Assembly (NCBI GenBank): GCA_964491875.1
Contig: CAZBIC010000024.1
Span: forward strand, 57,325 to 121,324
Reading direction: 5' to 3'
DNA: 64,000 bases
Source: JADJPG01 sp964491875
Lineage (GTDB): Bacteria; Verrucomicrobiota; Verrucomicrobiia; Limisphaerales; JADJPG01
Part shown: positions 54,299 through 62,406 of the stretch, piece after piece
How positions within the stretch are numbered: the stretch's first letter is position 1
Layout of the letters: the number at the start of each line of letters is the position of its first letter
Translations under genes and position numbers: made by a program
The notes under the pieces: model-generated
Told to the model about the DNA's origin: nothing
The model's database searches: none
The model's input: only the letters and a program-made list of their open reading frames with translations

Positions 54299-56178
54299 CC
54301 GATTCCGGGGCGGTGGCGGAGCGCCCGGCGCCGCTTTGGCTGCGGTTGCTGCGTTCCGGTGAGAACGGATTCCTCACTGCGGTGCTCGCGGCGGTAATGA
54401 TCCTGCCATTGCTCGAAGCCGCTACGCGCAAGCTGGGCATCAGCGGAGTCTCGGGTTCCAGCGTTTTCGTTCAGCACTTCACTCTCCTCATCGGCGTGCT
54501 CGGCGGAGCCATCGCCGCGCGCGAGAGCCGGCTGCTTTCCCTTTCCTCGCTGCCGAATCTCTTTTCACCCGGCTGGAAGATCGCCGCGTCCGTGTTTGCG
54601 AATGCCATCGCCGCCGCGATCAGTGTGGTGCTCTTCCGCGCGGCGATGCGGTATCTCGAAGTGGAACCCGGCGATCGCGACATCGCCTATGGCATTCCGC
54701 TGCGCGCGTTCCATGTTTTTCTCCCCATCGGCTACGGATTGGTGGCAGTGCGATTGTGCTGGGCGGCTTCCACCAAGTGGGCTGCGCGTGGCGCTACGGC
54801 GCTGCTGACGGCGTTGATCGCGCTGGCGCTGATGAAGCTTCCCATTGCGCCCGCGAGTTTGATCTGGCCGTGCTTCATCGCACTGGCGGCGGCGACGGTG
54901 CTGGGAGCGCCGCTGTTCACGACGCTGGCGGGCGCAGCGATGATTCTGCTGTGGGGGACGGAGCGGGAGGTGACGCTCATTCCGCTCGAACATTATTCGC
55001 TGGTCACGGACCCGATGCTGCCGAGCCTGCCGTTGTTCACGCTGGCGGGCTACTTCCTCGCGGAAGGCGGCGCGTCGAAACGGTTGGTGCGCGTGTTTCA
55101 AGCCTTGTTCGGTTCGCTGCGCGGCGGAACGGGCATCGTTACGGCGCTCGTTTGCGCGTTCTTCACGTCGTTCACCGGCGCCAGCGGCGTGACGATTCTT
55201 GCGCTCGGCGGATTGCTGATGCCGGTGCTGGTGCAGGCGAAGTATTCAGAACGCAACGCGCTTGGGCTGGTCACAGGCGCGGGGTCGCTCGGCTTGTTGT
55301 TCCCGCCGTGTCTGCCGTTGATTCTTTACGCAGTCATCGCCCAGCGCGTTGTGCAGGAACTGCAGCTGCCCGAAGGCGTGGCGACGCCGGACGTCTCCAT
55401 CAACAAACTTTTTCTCGGTGGCATCGTGCCAGGATTCCTGCTGGTGGCGCTGACAGCGTGGTGGGCGATTCGCGTCGGTCCCAAGGACAAGGCGTCCTTG
55501 CCGGCCTTTGATGGTCGCGAAGCGTGGGCGGCCTTGAAAGACGCGAAGTGGGAACTGCTGCTGCCGGGGCTGACGTTGGGTGTGATGTTCGGCGGACTGG
55601 CGACTCCGGTCGAAGCTGCGGCGGTGGCGGCGCTGTATGCGTTCTTCACCCAGGTGGTGCTGCACCGGGATCTGCATCTCTTCAAGGACGTGCCGCGCGT
55701 GATGACCGAATGCGGGATGATCATCGGCGGTGTGCTGTTGATTCTCGGCGTGGCGATGGGCCTGACGAAGTTCCTGATCCTTGCGGACGTGCCGACGATG
55801 GGCGTGGACTGGGTGAAGGCCACGGTGCATTCGCCGTGGATGTTCCTGCTGCTGCTGAATCTCTTCCTCCTCGTGGTGGGCTGCCTGATGGACATCTACT
55901 CGGCCATCGTCGTGGTCGTGCCGCTCATCGTGCCGATGGGCATCGCGTTCGGAATCGATCCCGTCCACCTCGGCATCGTGTTCCTCGCGAACCTGCAACT
56001 TGGCTTCCTGACGCCGCCGGTGGGCATGAATCTCTTCCTCGCGTCCTACCGCTTCAACAAGCCCATGAGCGAGGTGACGCGCGCCACGCTGCCGATGATG
56101 TTCGTATTGTTGATCGGGGTGATCTTGATCACTTACGTCCCGATTCTCACGACGTGGCTGCCAAGCCTGGTGAAGTAG
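54295..56178 (+). CDS. TRAP transporter fused DctQ-DctM permease
   Basis: 627 residues from the ATG at 54295 overlapping the DctP stop. The first 170 residues carry about four spans of a DctQ-like small subunit (GENGFLTAVLAAVMILPLLE, QHFTLLIGVLGGAIAARESR); the remainder, about twelve spans, is DctM (SLPLFTLAGYFLAEGGASKR, TSFTGASGVTILALGGLLMP, LGLLFPPCLPLILYAV, MDIYSAIVVVVPLIVPM). Fused subunits occur in some TRAP systems. It moves a substrate inward with sodium or proton. Together with the TatT-like and DctP genes it forms a complete transporter operon. Confidence 0.93.
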   Translation: MTDSGAVAERPAPLWLRLLRSGENGFLTAVLAAVMILPLLEAATRKLGISGVSGSSVFVQHFTLLIGVLGGAIAARESRLLSLSSLPNLFSPGWKIAASVFANAIAAAISVVLFRAAMRYLEVEPGDRDIAYGIPLRAFHVFLPIGYGLVAVRLCWAASTKWAARGATALLTALIALALMKLPIAPASLIWPCFIALAAATVLGAPLFTTLAGAAMILLWGTEREVTLIPLEHYSLVTDPMLPSLPLFTLAGYFLAEGGASKRLVRVFQALFGSLRGGTGIVTALVCAFFTSFTGASGVTILALGGLLMPVLVQAKYSERNALGLVTGAGSLGLLFPPCLPLILYAVIAQRVVQELQLPEGVATPDVSINKLFLGGIVPGFLLVALTAWWAIRVGPKDKASLPAFDGREAWAALKDAKWELLLPGLTLGVMFGGLATPVEAAAVAALYAFFTQVVLHRDLHLFKDVPRVMTECGMIIGGVLLILGVAMGLTKFLILADVPTMGVDWVKATVHSPWMFLLLLNLFLLVVGCLMDIYSAIVVVVPLIVPMGIAFGIDPVHLGIVFLANLQLGFLTPPVGMNLFLASYRFNKPMSEVTRATLPMMFVLLIGVILITYVPILTTWLPSLVK

Positions 56179-56199
56179 ACCACGGGGCAGGGGTAATGG

Positions 56200-56370
56200 C
56201 GTTTCTCTCATCCCGAATCCCAACGGGATTCTGTCATTCAGCCCAGGGTTGCTCGGCACGAGCTACCCTGGGAGAACACGAATAGAAAATCTCAACCCCA
56301 ACGGGGTTGTGTCAGATGATGAGGTATCGGATTGCCGCAACCCCGTTGGGATTTCGGGGCGGGAACCGAA
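56200..56370. repeat. Compound palindromic intergenic repeat
   Basis: Several short palindromes lie in a row: ATCCCAACGGGAT (around 56216), CCCAGGG/CCCTGGG (about 56241-56272), CAACCCCAACGGGGTTG (about 56292-56308) and a reverse copy CAACCCCGTTGGG near 56339. Repeats with these strings are familiar from Verrucomicrobia and related phyla. No gene is needed to explain 56179-56405. Confidence 0.7.
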
Positions 56371-56405
56371 GGAGATGAGCGTGCAGTCGACTGGTGTATG
56401 TCTGC

Positions 56406-57494
56406 TTATCCCAAAATCCTGCTGCCGCTGCTCAGGAAGATGCCTTGGAACATCATATCCAGCGCCTGTGCGTTCGTCGCCTTTTCCAGCGCGGCTTCCT
56501 TCGAGATGCGGCCGGCTTTCACCAGGTCGTAGAGCCCCTGGTTGAAGCTTTGCATGCCGTCGTCGCGACCCGTCTCGATGGCGGCGGAGAGTTTCTCCAG
56601 GCGGTTCTCTTCGATCATCTTTCGAATGACCGGAGTGTTCAGCATGATCTCCTGGGCGGGAGTCATCTTGCCATCGAGGGTCTGCACCATGCGCTGGCAG
56701 ATCACGGCGCGCATGGAGGTAGAGAGCTGGCGGCGCACGGTGTCGCGCTCCTCCGCCGGGAAGAAATCCAGAATACGCCCGATCGAGGTCGCCGCGTTGG
56801 TGGTGTGAATGGTGGAGAGGACGAGATGCCCGGTGTCCGCCGCGCTGATCGCGGCCTGGATGCTGATCGAATCGCGCATTTCACCGACCATGATGATGTC
56901 AGGGTCCTGGCGCAGCACGCTCTTCAAGCCGCGTTGGAAGCTCTGGGTGTCGAGGCCGACCTCGCGCTGCTCGATAATTGATTGGTTGTCCTCGAACATG
57001 TATTCGACGGGATCCTCGAGCGTGACGATGTGCTTTTTGAAGTTCTCATTCACGTGCTCGATCATCGCCGCGAGCGTGGTTGATTTGCCGCTGCCGGTGG
57101 TGCCGGCCAGCAGCACGATGCCGCGCGGGGATTCGGCGATGTCCTTGCAGACGGGGGCGAGACCGAGCGTCTCGAAATTCGGCACCTGGCTCTTCACATG
57201 GCGCATGGCGAGCGCCCACTTGCCGCCTTGCTGAAAGACGTTCGTGCGGAACCGGCCGACTCCTGCGACGTAGTAGGAGAAATCCGATTCGCGATCCTTT
57301 TCCAGCGCCGACATCAGGTGCTTGGGCACGATGTGCTGGAGGACGGTCTCGAACCACGCATCCGTCGGCGTCGGAGCGTCGACAGTGATGAGCTGGCGGT
57401 TGATGCGAAAGGTGATCGGGTGGCCGACTTTGATGTGGAGATCGGACGCGTGGGCGTCGACGGCGGCGCGCAAAATCTTCGTAAAAATTTCCAT
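56406..57494 (-). CDS. pilT: PilT-type twitching motility ATPase
   Basis: 362 residues from the ATG at 57494 (MEIFTKILRAAVDAHASDLH, the PilT N-terminal signature); a start six codons upstream is less likely. Motifs: Walker A GTTGSGKST, Asp box HIVTLEDPVEYMFE, Walker B DPDIIMVGEMRD, and His box HLVLSTIHTTNAATS. The family retracts type IV pili as a hexamer at the inner membrane base. It could be PilU-like instead; no other pilus gene is in the window to decide. It is preceded by a VWA-type gene in the same direction with 77 bp between. Confidence 0.94.
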   Translation of the reverse strand: MEIFTKILRAAVDAHASDLHIKVGHPITFRINRQLITVDAPTPTDAWFETVLQHIVPKHLMSALEKDRESDFSYYVAGVGRFRTNVFQQGGKWALAMRHVKSQVPNFETLGLAPVCKDIAESPRGIVLLAGTTGSGKSTTLAAMIEHVNENFKKHIVTLEDPVEYMFEDNQSIIEQREVGLDTQSFQRGLKSVLRQDPDIIMVGEMRDSISIQAAISAADTGHLVLSTIHTTNAATSIGRILDFFPAEERDTVRRQLSTSMRAVICQRMVQTLDGKMTPAQEIMLNTPVIRKMIEENRLEKLSAAIETGRDDGMQSFNQGLYDLVKAGRISKEAALEKATNAQALDMMFQGIFLSSGSRILG

Positions 57495-57571
57495 GCGGCG
57501 CAGACTATACAACGAGCCTTACAGGAGGCCAGTGGGATTTGAGGGAAAGCGGGCTCGACCGAAGAATTTGC

Positions 57572-60097
57572 TCAGGCGAGGCCGCGCTTGCGGCGCAGGC
57601 CCCATTCGGCGACGAAGCACGCGAGGGCGAAAAGAAACACTCCCGCTTGATGCCAGAGTGGTGAGGTCCAGCTTTCAGTGATGGGCGCCTTACGGTTCGG
57701 CAGCGACTTTGCGAAGTCGGTGAGTTTGCTCGCGGAAACAACTTCGCCGCCGGTTCCCTTGGCGATCGCTTCCAGCAGGGCGCGATTCGGTTTGAGGGAA
57801 CGAAATTCGTCGGACGCCGGGTCGGAGGTCCAGCCCACTTCGCTGCGTCCGGCTTCCATGCCGTTCTCGTCCACCACGACGGCCTCGGCGTGGTAACCGC
57901 CGGTGTCACGCGGAACGTAGGTGCCTTCGTAAACTCCGGCCTGGCTAGGGGCGGCCTCTGCGGTGAGGCGGACGATGTTCGTGACGCCGGCGGCGCCGAC
58001 GGGCCGCACATGCAGGGTGACGCTGGCGTTGTCGAGCGGTTGAAACTTTTTATCGCGAACCTTCACCTGAAGGCGAATGGCTTGATTCGGATCGCCGGCC
58101 CTGGCTTCGGCGACGAGCTCGGTGCGTTGGGGAACGTCAGCCACGAGCCAGCGCATCGTCTGGCGCCACGCTTTGGCCATGTCCTTTTGATTCGCCTCGT
58201 CTTTGAATCCCCAGTGCCAGATGTCACCGAGCAGGATGGCGCCGACGCGGCCGTTGCCGAACCGTTGCACGGCGAGCGCGGGATGTTGCGTGCGGCCGTC
58301 GCTGGCGGTGGCGATTACGCTGGCGCCGGGCTTGACGGCGCGGACCTTATTCAACACGCCGAAGGGCGCGATGTCCGCAAGGCGTCGGCGTTCGTCGGAT
58401 TCATTCGCGCGCAGGCGTGCCCACGGTTGCAGCCAGCCTTCGCGGGTGAAATCGAGTTTCAGGGCGCCGGGCGCGGCGTCTTCGGCCGGCGCATCGAGGT
58501 AGACGGGCAGCATGTCGCCGATGGGCGTGCGGTGATACTTGCCTTCCTTGAACGATTCCGCGCCGCCGAGCATGAGGAATCCGCCGCCGCGTTCGGAGAC
58601 GAATTTTTGGAGGAGCGACATCTGGTCGGCGCTGAAGAACTGAGATTCAAGATCGTCCACGATGACGGCGTGGTATTTGAAGAGGTCTTCAGGCAACTTG
58701 GGGAATCCCTGCATCAGTCGTTTCCATTCATCCTCGGTCGGGGCGTTGGCAACGCGAAAAACGGGCTGATCGTATTGCTCGATTTCTTCCTTCGACTGGT
58801 TGCCGAAACCACGGAAGAGAGGGTTGCTGGATTCGCCGGCGCGGCCGCGAAATTCAAACTTGGTCTCGCGCTTGGCGATTCGAAACAGCCCTACCAATTG
58901 AACCTGATCGTCTTCCATGACTGAGCGCTGGAGGAATTTGTATTCCCAGTTCGGTCGCCCGGCGACGTAGAGAATCCGGTAGGGACCGCGACCGCGATCC
59001 ACCACGACCACGCGGCTGTTGTTGGCGAGCGTGGCCTCGGAGGTGGCGGCGCTGTTGGTGAGAGTGTCCAACGGAGTCTTCGGGGAAACCTGCAGTCGAT
59101 AGAACGAAAGCCCGCTCTGGTCGGGCTTGAACTGAAAACGGAAACTCGCCGCACCGCCGTCCTCAGAGGCCAGTTGGCGTTGTTCGGTCACGATTTTGTC
59201 CACCGGAATCACCATCGCCTTGGTCGGCGATGCGGCGACTGCATTGGTGGCGGCGCGATTTCGTGCGCGACGGGAGGTATTGGTGACGACCGGGGCAGGG
59301 GGCGGCGTGGTCAGGTTGGTCAGCGTGGAGAGATGGCCCACCTTCACCAGTTGCGCTACGACCGATTCGCCCGGATAGCCGGTGGCGCTCACTTCTGCCT
59401 GCAAAGTCACGGGCGCATCCTCGAACGACGTCTGGCTCACGGTGATTCGCTGCAAGGAAACATCCTGCACGTCGTCGTCCGTTCCCATCACCACTGGGTA
59501 AATCGGGGGCAGTCCGGCGAGGTCGGGCAAACCTTCGCCGAGGTCAGTGGCGTTACCGTCGGTCATCAGCAACACGCCCGCGAGAGGCTGGCCTTTGTAG
59601 CGATCGGCGAGATTGCGCAGGGCGGAGACCATGGAGGAGACGCGTCCATCAAAGGCGAGTTCCGAAAAGTCGCGGGTGGATTGCAGCCGCGCATCGAAGA
59701 GGTAACGGCGCAGCTGGAAGTTTTCGTCGAGCTTCGGCTGCCAGTCCTGTTTATCGGAGCCGAGCAGCGCTTGAAGATTCTCGCCGCGTGATTTGGTTGC
59801 TCCGCGATCCTTGATCTTCATGCCCTGGCTGTTGTCCGCGAGAACGGCGAAATAATTGGCGCCCGGCCGGGCGCGTTCGCGGCTCCAGAGCGGTTCCAAG
59901 AGGCAGAGGGCAAGCGCGAGAACTCCCAGCAATTTGAGAAGGAGGCACAGCGCGCGGAATCCGCCGCCGCCGGGAGCATTGCGATACGACCACGCCAGCA
60001 GGAGGAGAACGACGGCAGCGAAAATGGCTCCGGGGATTACCCAGTTCTCAGCCGAGATGAGGACCGCTGCCAGGAACATTGCGGCGAAGCCTGCCAC
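57572..60097 (-). CDS. Large membrane protein of the VWA/glutamine amidotransferase-like family
   Basis: 841 residues. Two N-terminal spans (about 1-20 and 25-68, GFAAMFLAAVLISA, ALCLLLKLLGVLALALCLLE) and one C-terminal span (GVFLFALACFVAEWGL) anchor it. A VWA-like region (about 80-190) has ADNSQGMKI, in which the metal-site Ser/Thr pattern is partly changed, and VLLMTDGNATDLG. Later, a glutamine amidotransferase-like domain (about 395-650) includes ILYVAGRPNWEYKFLQR, YHAVIVDDLESQFFSADQ and GGGFLMLGGAESF, without an obvious catalytic Cys. Proteins of this design are common in Verrucomicrobia and Planctomycetes, often beside AAA-ATPase and DUF58 genes, which are absent here. Function unknown. 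Confidence 0.85.
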   Translation of the reverse strand: MAGFAAMFLAAVLISAENWVIPGAIFAAVVLLLLAWSYRNAPGGGGFRALCLLLKLLGVLALALCLLEPLWSRERARPGANYFAVLADNSQGMKIKDRGATKSRGENLQALLGSDKQDWQPKLDENFQLRRYLFDARLQSTRDFSELAFDGRVSSMVSALRNLADRYKGQPLAGVLLMTDGNATDLGEGLPDLAGLPPIYPVVMGTDDDVQDVSLQRITVSQTSFEDAPVTLQAEVSATGYPGESVVAQLVKVGHLSTLTNLTTPPPAPVVTNTSRRARNRAATNAVAASPTKAMVIPVDKIVTEQRQLASEDGGAASFRFQFKPDQSGLSFYRLQVSPKTPLDTLTNSAATSEATLANNSRVVVVDRGRGPYRILYVAGRPNWEYKFLQRSVMEDDQVQLVGLFRIAKRETKFEFRGRAGESSNPLFRGFGNQSKEEIEQYDQPVFRVANAPTEDEWKRLMQGFPKLPEDLFKYHAVIVDDLESQFFSADQMSLLQKFVSERGGGFLMLGGAESFKEGKYHRTPIGDMLPVYLDAPAEDAAPGALKLDFTREGWLQPWARLRANESDERRRLADIAPFGVLNKVRAVKPGASVIATASDGRTQHPALAVQRFGNGRVGAILLGDIWHWGFKDEANQKDMAKAWRQTMRWLVADVPQRTELVAEARAGDPNQAIRLQVKVRDKKFQPLDNASVTLHVRPVGAAGVTNIVRLTAEAAPSQAGVYEGTYVPRDTGGYHAEAVVVDENGMEAGRSEVGWTSDPASDEFRSLKPNRALLEAIAKGTGGEVVSASKLTDFAKSLPNRKAPITESWTSPLWHQAGVFLFALACFVAEWGLRRKRGLA

Positions 60098-60220
60098 TGC
60101 GATTTGTGGTTGGCGAACGCTTTTTGCACTGCCGGGCTATTCTTTACAGATTGCGCGGAGGGCTCGGGTTGTCCGGTTCGGGCAATTCGTCGTGGAGGGA
60201 GGGGAGTGAAACCTTGAGGA

Positions 60221-60297
60221 TGGTGCACGCATCAGGAGTTGAACCTGAAACCTTCTGATCCGTAGTCAGATGCTCTATCCAATTGAGCTATGCGTGC
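60221..60297 (-). tRNA. tRNA-Arg (anticodon ACG)
   Basis: The minus strand folds into a full cloverleaf: acceptor GCACGCA/TGCGTGC, D arm with AGCTCAATTGGATAGAGC, anticodon loop CTACGGA (anticodon ACG) between TCTGA and TCAGA, and a T arm with GGTTCAACTCC. The 3' CCA is encoded (60223-60221). The 5' end is at 60297, 88 bp after the pyrB stop. Confidence 0.97.
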
Positions 60298-60385
60298 CCA
60301 AGGGACGGCGAATCTACAAATCGACCATCGGGCGTGCAAGAGTTATTTGCCGCAGATTGACCTGTCGATTCTTCTTCGCCGCTGG

Positions 60386-61345
60386 TTAACCGGCAATTTC
60401 CTGCGGACCTTTGCCGCCGTTCACCAGAAACAGCACGGCCATGCGGACGGCGAGGCCGTTGGTGACTTGTTCGAGGACCACCGAGCGTTCGCAATCGGCG
60501 ATCTCGCTGTTGATCTCCACGCCGCGATTAATCGGGCCGGGATGCATGATGAGCGCGTCGGGCTTGGTCTTCTCGAAGCGCGCCTTGGTGAGGCCGAAGA
60601 GATTCGTGTATTCGCCGATGCTCGGGAACATCGTCTTGCGCTGACGTTCGTGTTGGATGCGCAGCAGGTTGATGACGTCCGCCTCGGCAATCGCTTCGTC
60701 GACGTTGTAAGTGACCCGGCAACCCATCTGCTCGAAGACTTTCGGGACGAGCGTAGATGGACCGCAAAGAGTGACGTTCGCGCCCAGCTTGAGCAGGGCG
60801 TGGATGTTCGAACGGGCAACGCGGCTGTAGAGGATGTCGCCGAGGATGGTGACGTTCAGCCCGGCGATGCGGCCTTTCTTTTCGCGAATCGTAAACGTGT
60901 CGAGCAGCGCCTGGGTGGGGTGTTCGTGCGCGCCGTCGCCGGCGTTGATCACGCTGCCGCGCAGGAAGCGGGAGAGGAAGTGCGGTGCGCCCGTCGCGCT
61001 GTGGCGGATGATGATGATGTCCGCGTTAAGGGCTTCGAGGTTGCGTGCGGTGTCCTTGAGGGTTTCGCCCTTCTTCAACGAGGAGGCTTCGGTGCTGAAG
61101 TTGATCACGTCCGCCGTGAGTCGCATGGCGGCGAGCTCAAAGCTGATCCGGGTGCGGGTGGAGGGCTCGATGAAGAGGTTGATGACCGTCTTGCCGCGCA
61201 GGGCGGGGACCTTCTTGATCGCGCGTTCGCCGACGGCTTTGAAGGCGCGGGTGGTGTCGTGAACGACGTTGATTTCCTCAGCGGTGAGGGACTCGATGTC
61301 GAGGAGGTGCTTGCGATGCCAGCCGGCGGTGTTGATGTTGGTCAT
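60386..61345 (-). CDS. pyrB: Aspartate carbamoyltransferase catalytic subunit
   Basis: 319 residues. It joins carbamoyl phosphate and L-aspartate in pyrimidine synthesis. The carbamoyl phosphate-binding motif STRTRISFE (about 59-67) is intact, as are RHSATGAPHFL, a VINAGDGAHEHPTQALLDTF core and the aspartate-side HPGPINRGVEI. It overlaps pyrR by four bases (ATGA) and so shares its attenuated transcript. A tRNA-Arg gene follows. Confidence 0.97.
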   Translation of the reverse strand: MTNINTAGWHRKHLLDIESLTAEEINVVHDTTRAFKAVGERAIKKVPALRGKTVINLFIEPSTRTRISFELAAMRLTADVINFSTEASSLKKGETLKDTARNLEALNADIIIIRHSATGAPHFLSRFLRGSVINAGDGAHEHPTQALLDTFTIREKKGRIAGLNVTILGDILYSRVARSNIHALLKLGANVTLCGPSTLVPKVFEQMGCRVTYNVDEAIAEADVINLLRIQHERQRKTMFPSIGEYTNLFGLTKARFEKTKPDALIMHPGPINRGVEINSEIADCERSVVLEQVTNGLAVRMAVLFLVNGGKGPQEIAG

Positions 61346-61878
61346 GCCGTTTTCTCGAGGTAAACTGCGTCTTCGCCTCCGGTTTCCTTCAGTTGCACGT
61401 CGATGCGTTCATTCGCCGCGGTGGGAACGTTTTTGCCGACGAAGTCTGGCTTGATGGGTAGCTCGCGATGGCCGCGATCGACGAGGACCGCGAGTTGGAT
61501 TCGCCGCGGGCGACCGAAGTCGTTGAGCGCGTCGAGGGCGGCCCGCGTGGTCCGACCGCTGAAAAGCACATCGTCGACGAGGACGACGGTTTTGCCGTTG
61601 ATGTCGAAGGGCATCACGGTGGGCTGGATGTTCGGCGCGCTGTGCTGGTCCAAATCGTCCCGGTGCATACTGACGTCGAGCTTTCCGACGGGAACCGCGT
61701 GTCCCCAGATGGTCTTGAGCAGGCCGCCGAGCCGTTCCGCGAGGTGGATGCCGCCGCGTTGCACGCCGACGACCACGATGGAGTTGGCGCTGTCGTTGCG
61801 CTCCACGATTTCGTGGGCGATGCGGGTGAGCACGCGGTGAATCGCCTGGGCGTTAAGGATGGTGGACTTGTCGGGCAT
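61342..61878 (-). CDS. pyrR: PyrR regulator/uracil phosphoribosyltransferase
   Basis: 178 residues. PyrR binds the leader RNA of pyrimidine genes when UMP is high and promotes termination; many also have uracil phosphoribosyltransferase activity. The phosphoribosyl-diphosphate motif VVLVDDVLFSGRTTRAAL is intact, as are GVQRGGIHLAERL and the N-terminal AQAIHRVLTRIAHEI. The ATG at 61878 comes directly after the T-tract of a terminator hairpin, leaving no room for a Shine-Dalgarno sequence downstream of it. It heads a pyrR-pyrB operon. Confidence 0.96.
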   Translation of the reverse strand: MPDKSTILNAQAIHRVLTRIAHEIVERNDSANSIVVVGVQRGGIHLAERLGGLLKTIWGHAVPVGKLDVSMHRDDLDQHSAPNIQPTVMPFDINGKTVVLVDDVLFSGRTTRAALDALNDFGRPRRIQLAVLVDRGHRELPIKPDFVGKNVPTAANERIDVQLKETGGEDAVYLEKTA

Positions 61879-61985
61879 AAAAAAATCGAACCGGGCGGGA
61901 GCCCGTTCGATGTTGCGAATAGTAATGATTTCGAAATCCGTCTCTCATCGTTCCTTGGCCGCCTCACAGGGCCGCCTTAAAGGAG
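61879..61985 (-). promoter_or_regulatory. PyrR-dependent attenuator leader
   Basis: On the minus strand the leader has a PyrR-binding element (61951-61981) with TTTAAGGCGGCC, CCTGTGAGGC and CAAGGA, matching the known pattern of a stem with a conserved (A/T)G(A/T)GAGGC loop. About 40 bases later comes a terminator hairpin (61885-61911; stem about 11 bp, loop TCCC, one bulge) followed by TTTTTTT and then the pyrR ATG. Confidence 0.85.
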
Positions 61986-62015
61986 TTCTGAAAACTTGAG
62001 CCCGGATGGCTCAGC

Positions 62016-62243
62016 TCAACTGTGCCCGGCGTGCGCGGTCTGCCGGCTCTTGCGCCATTTGGACCGGTGCTTGATGATCCAGTCCGTGAGCGCGCGTTCA
62101 AAGCCGATGTCGTGACCGGCCTTCTCGGATTCAATCCACTTGTGCTTCAAAATCTCTTCGCGCTCCGCTTGGAATTCCTTGTAGAGCGTCGAGTTCTTGA
62201 GCAAATCATCGCCGGTCGAAGTTTCTGAATTGTCGTTCGGCAT
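62016..62243 (-). CDS. Small conserved hypothetical protein
   Basis: 75 residues, charged and helical, with no membrane span. The centre (EREEILKHKWIESEKAGHDI, followed by GFERALTDWIIKHRSKWRKS) resembles a short motif (K.KW..SEKAG.DIG...A..DWI) that I recall from small proteins of unknown function in this phylum. It precedes the pyrR leader on the same strand but is separated from pyrR by the attenuator. Confidence 0.7.
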   Translation of the reverse strand: MPNDNSETSTGDDLLKNSTLYKEFQAEREEILKHKWIESEKAGHDIGFERALTDWIIKHRSKWRKSRQTAHAGHS

Positions 62244-62406
62244 AGACGCGTGTTCCGGGGTACTACAGGTTGCTGTCTTTTGAGTGGCGAAACTGTAACA
62301 CCGGGCCGAAGAGTGACAATCCCGAAATTGTGCGCGACCCGCGATCGGGGAAACATCCTCAGTAGCGATACTGAGTCCCGACCCATGCCAAAGCTTGCGA
62401 ATACAA

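Noticed and set aside
60290..61363. Plus-strand open frame of 357 codons opposite pyrB
   Set aside because: pyrB on the other strand has intact catalytic motifs; this frame has none.
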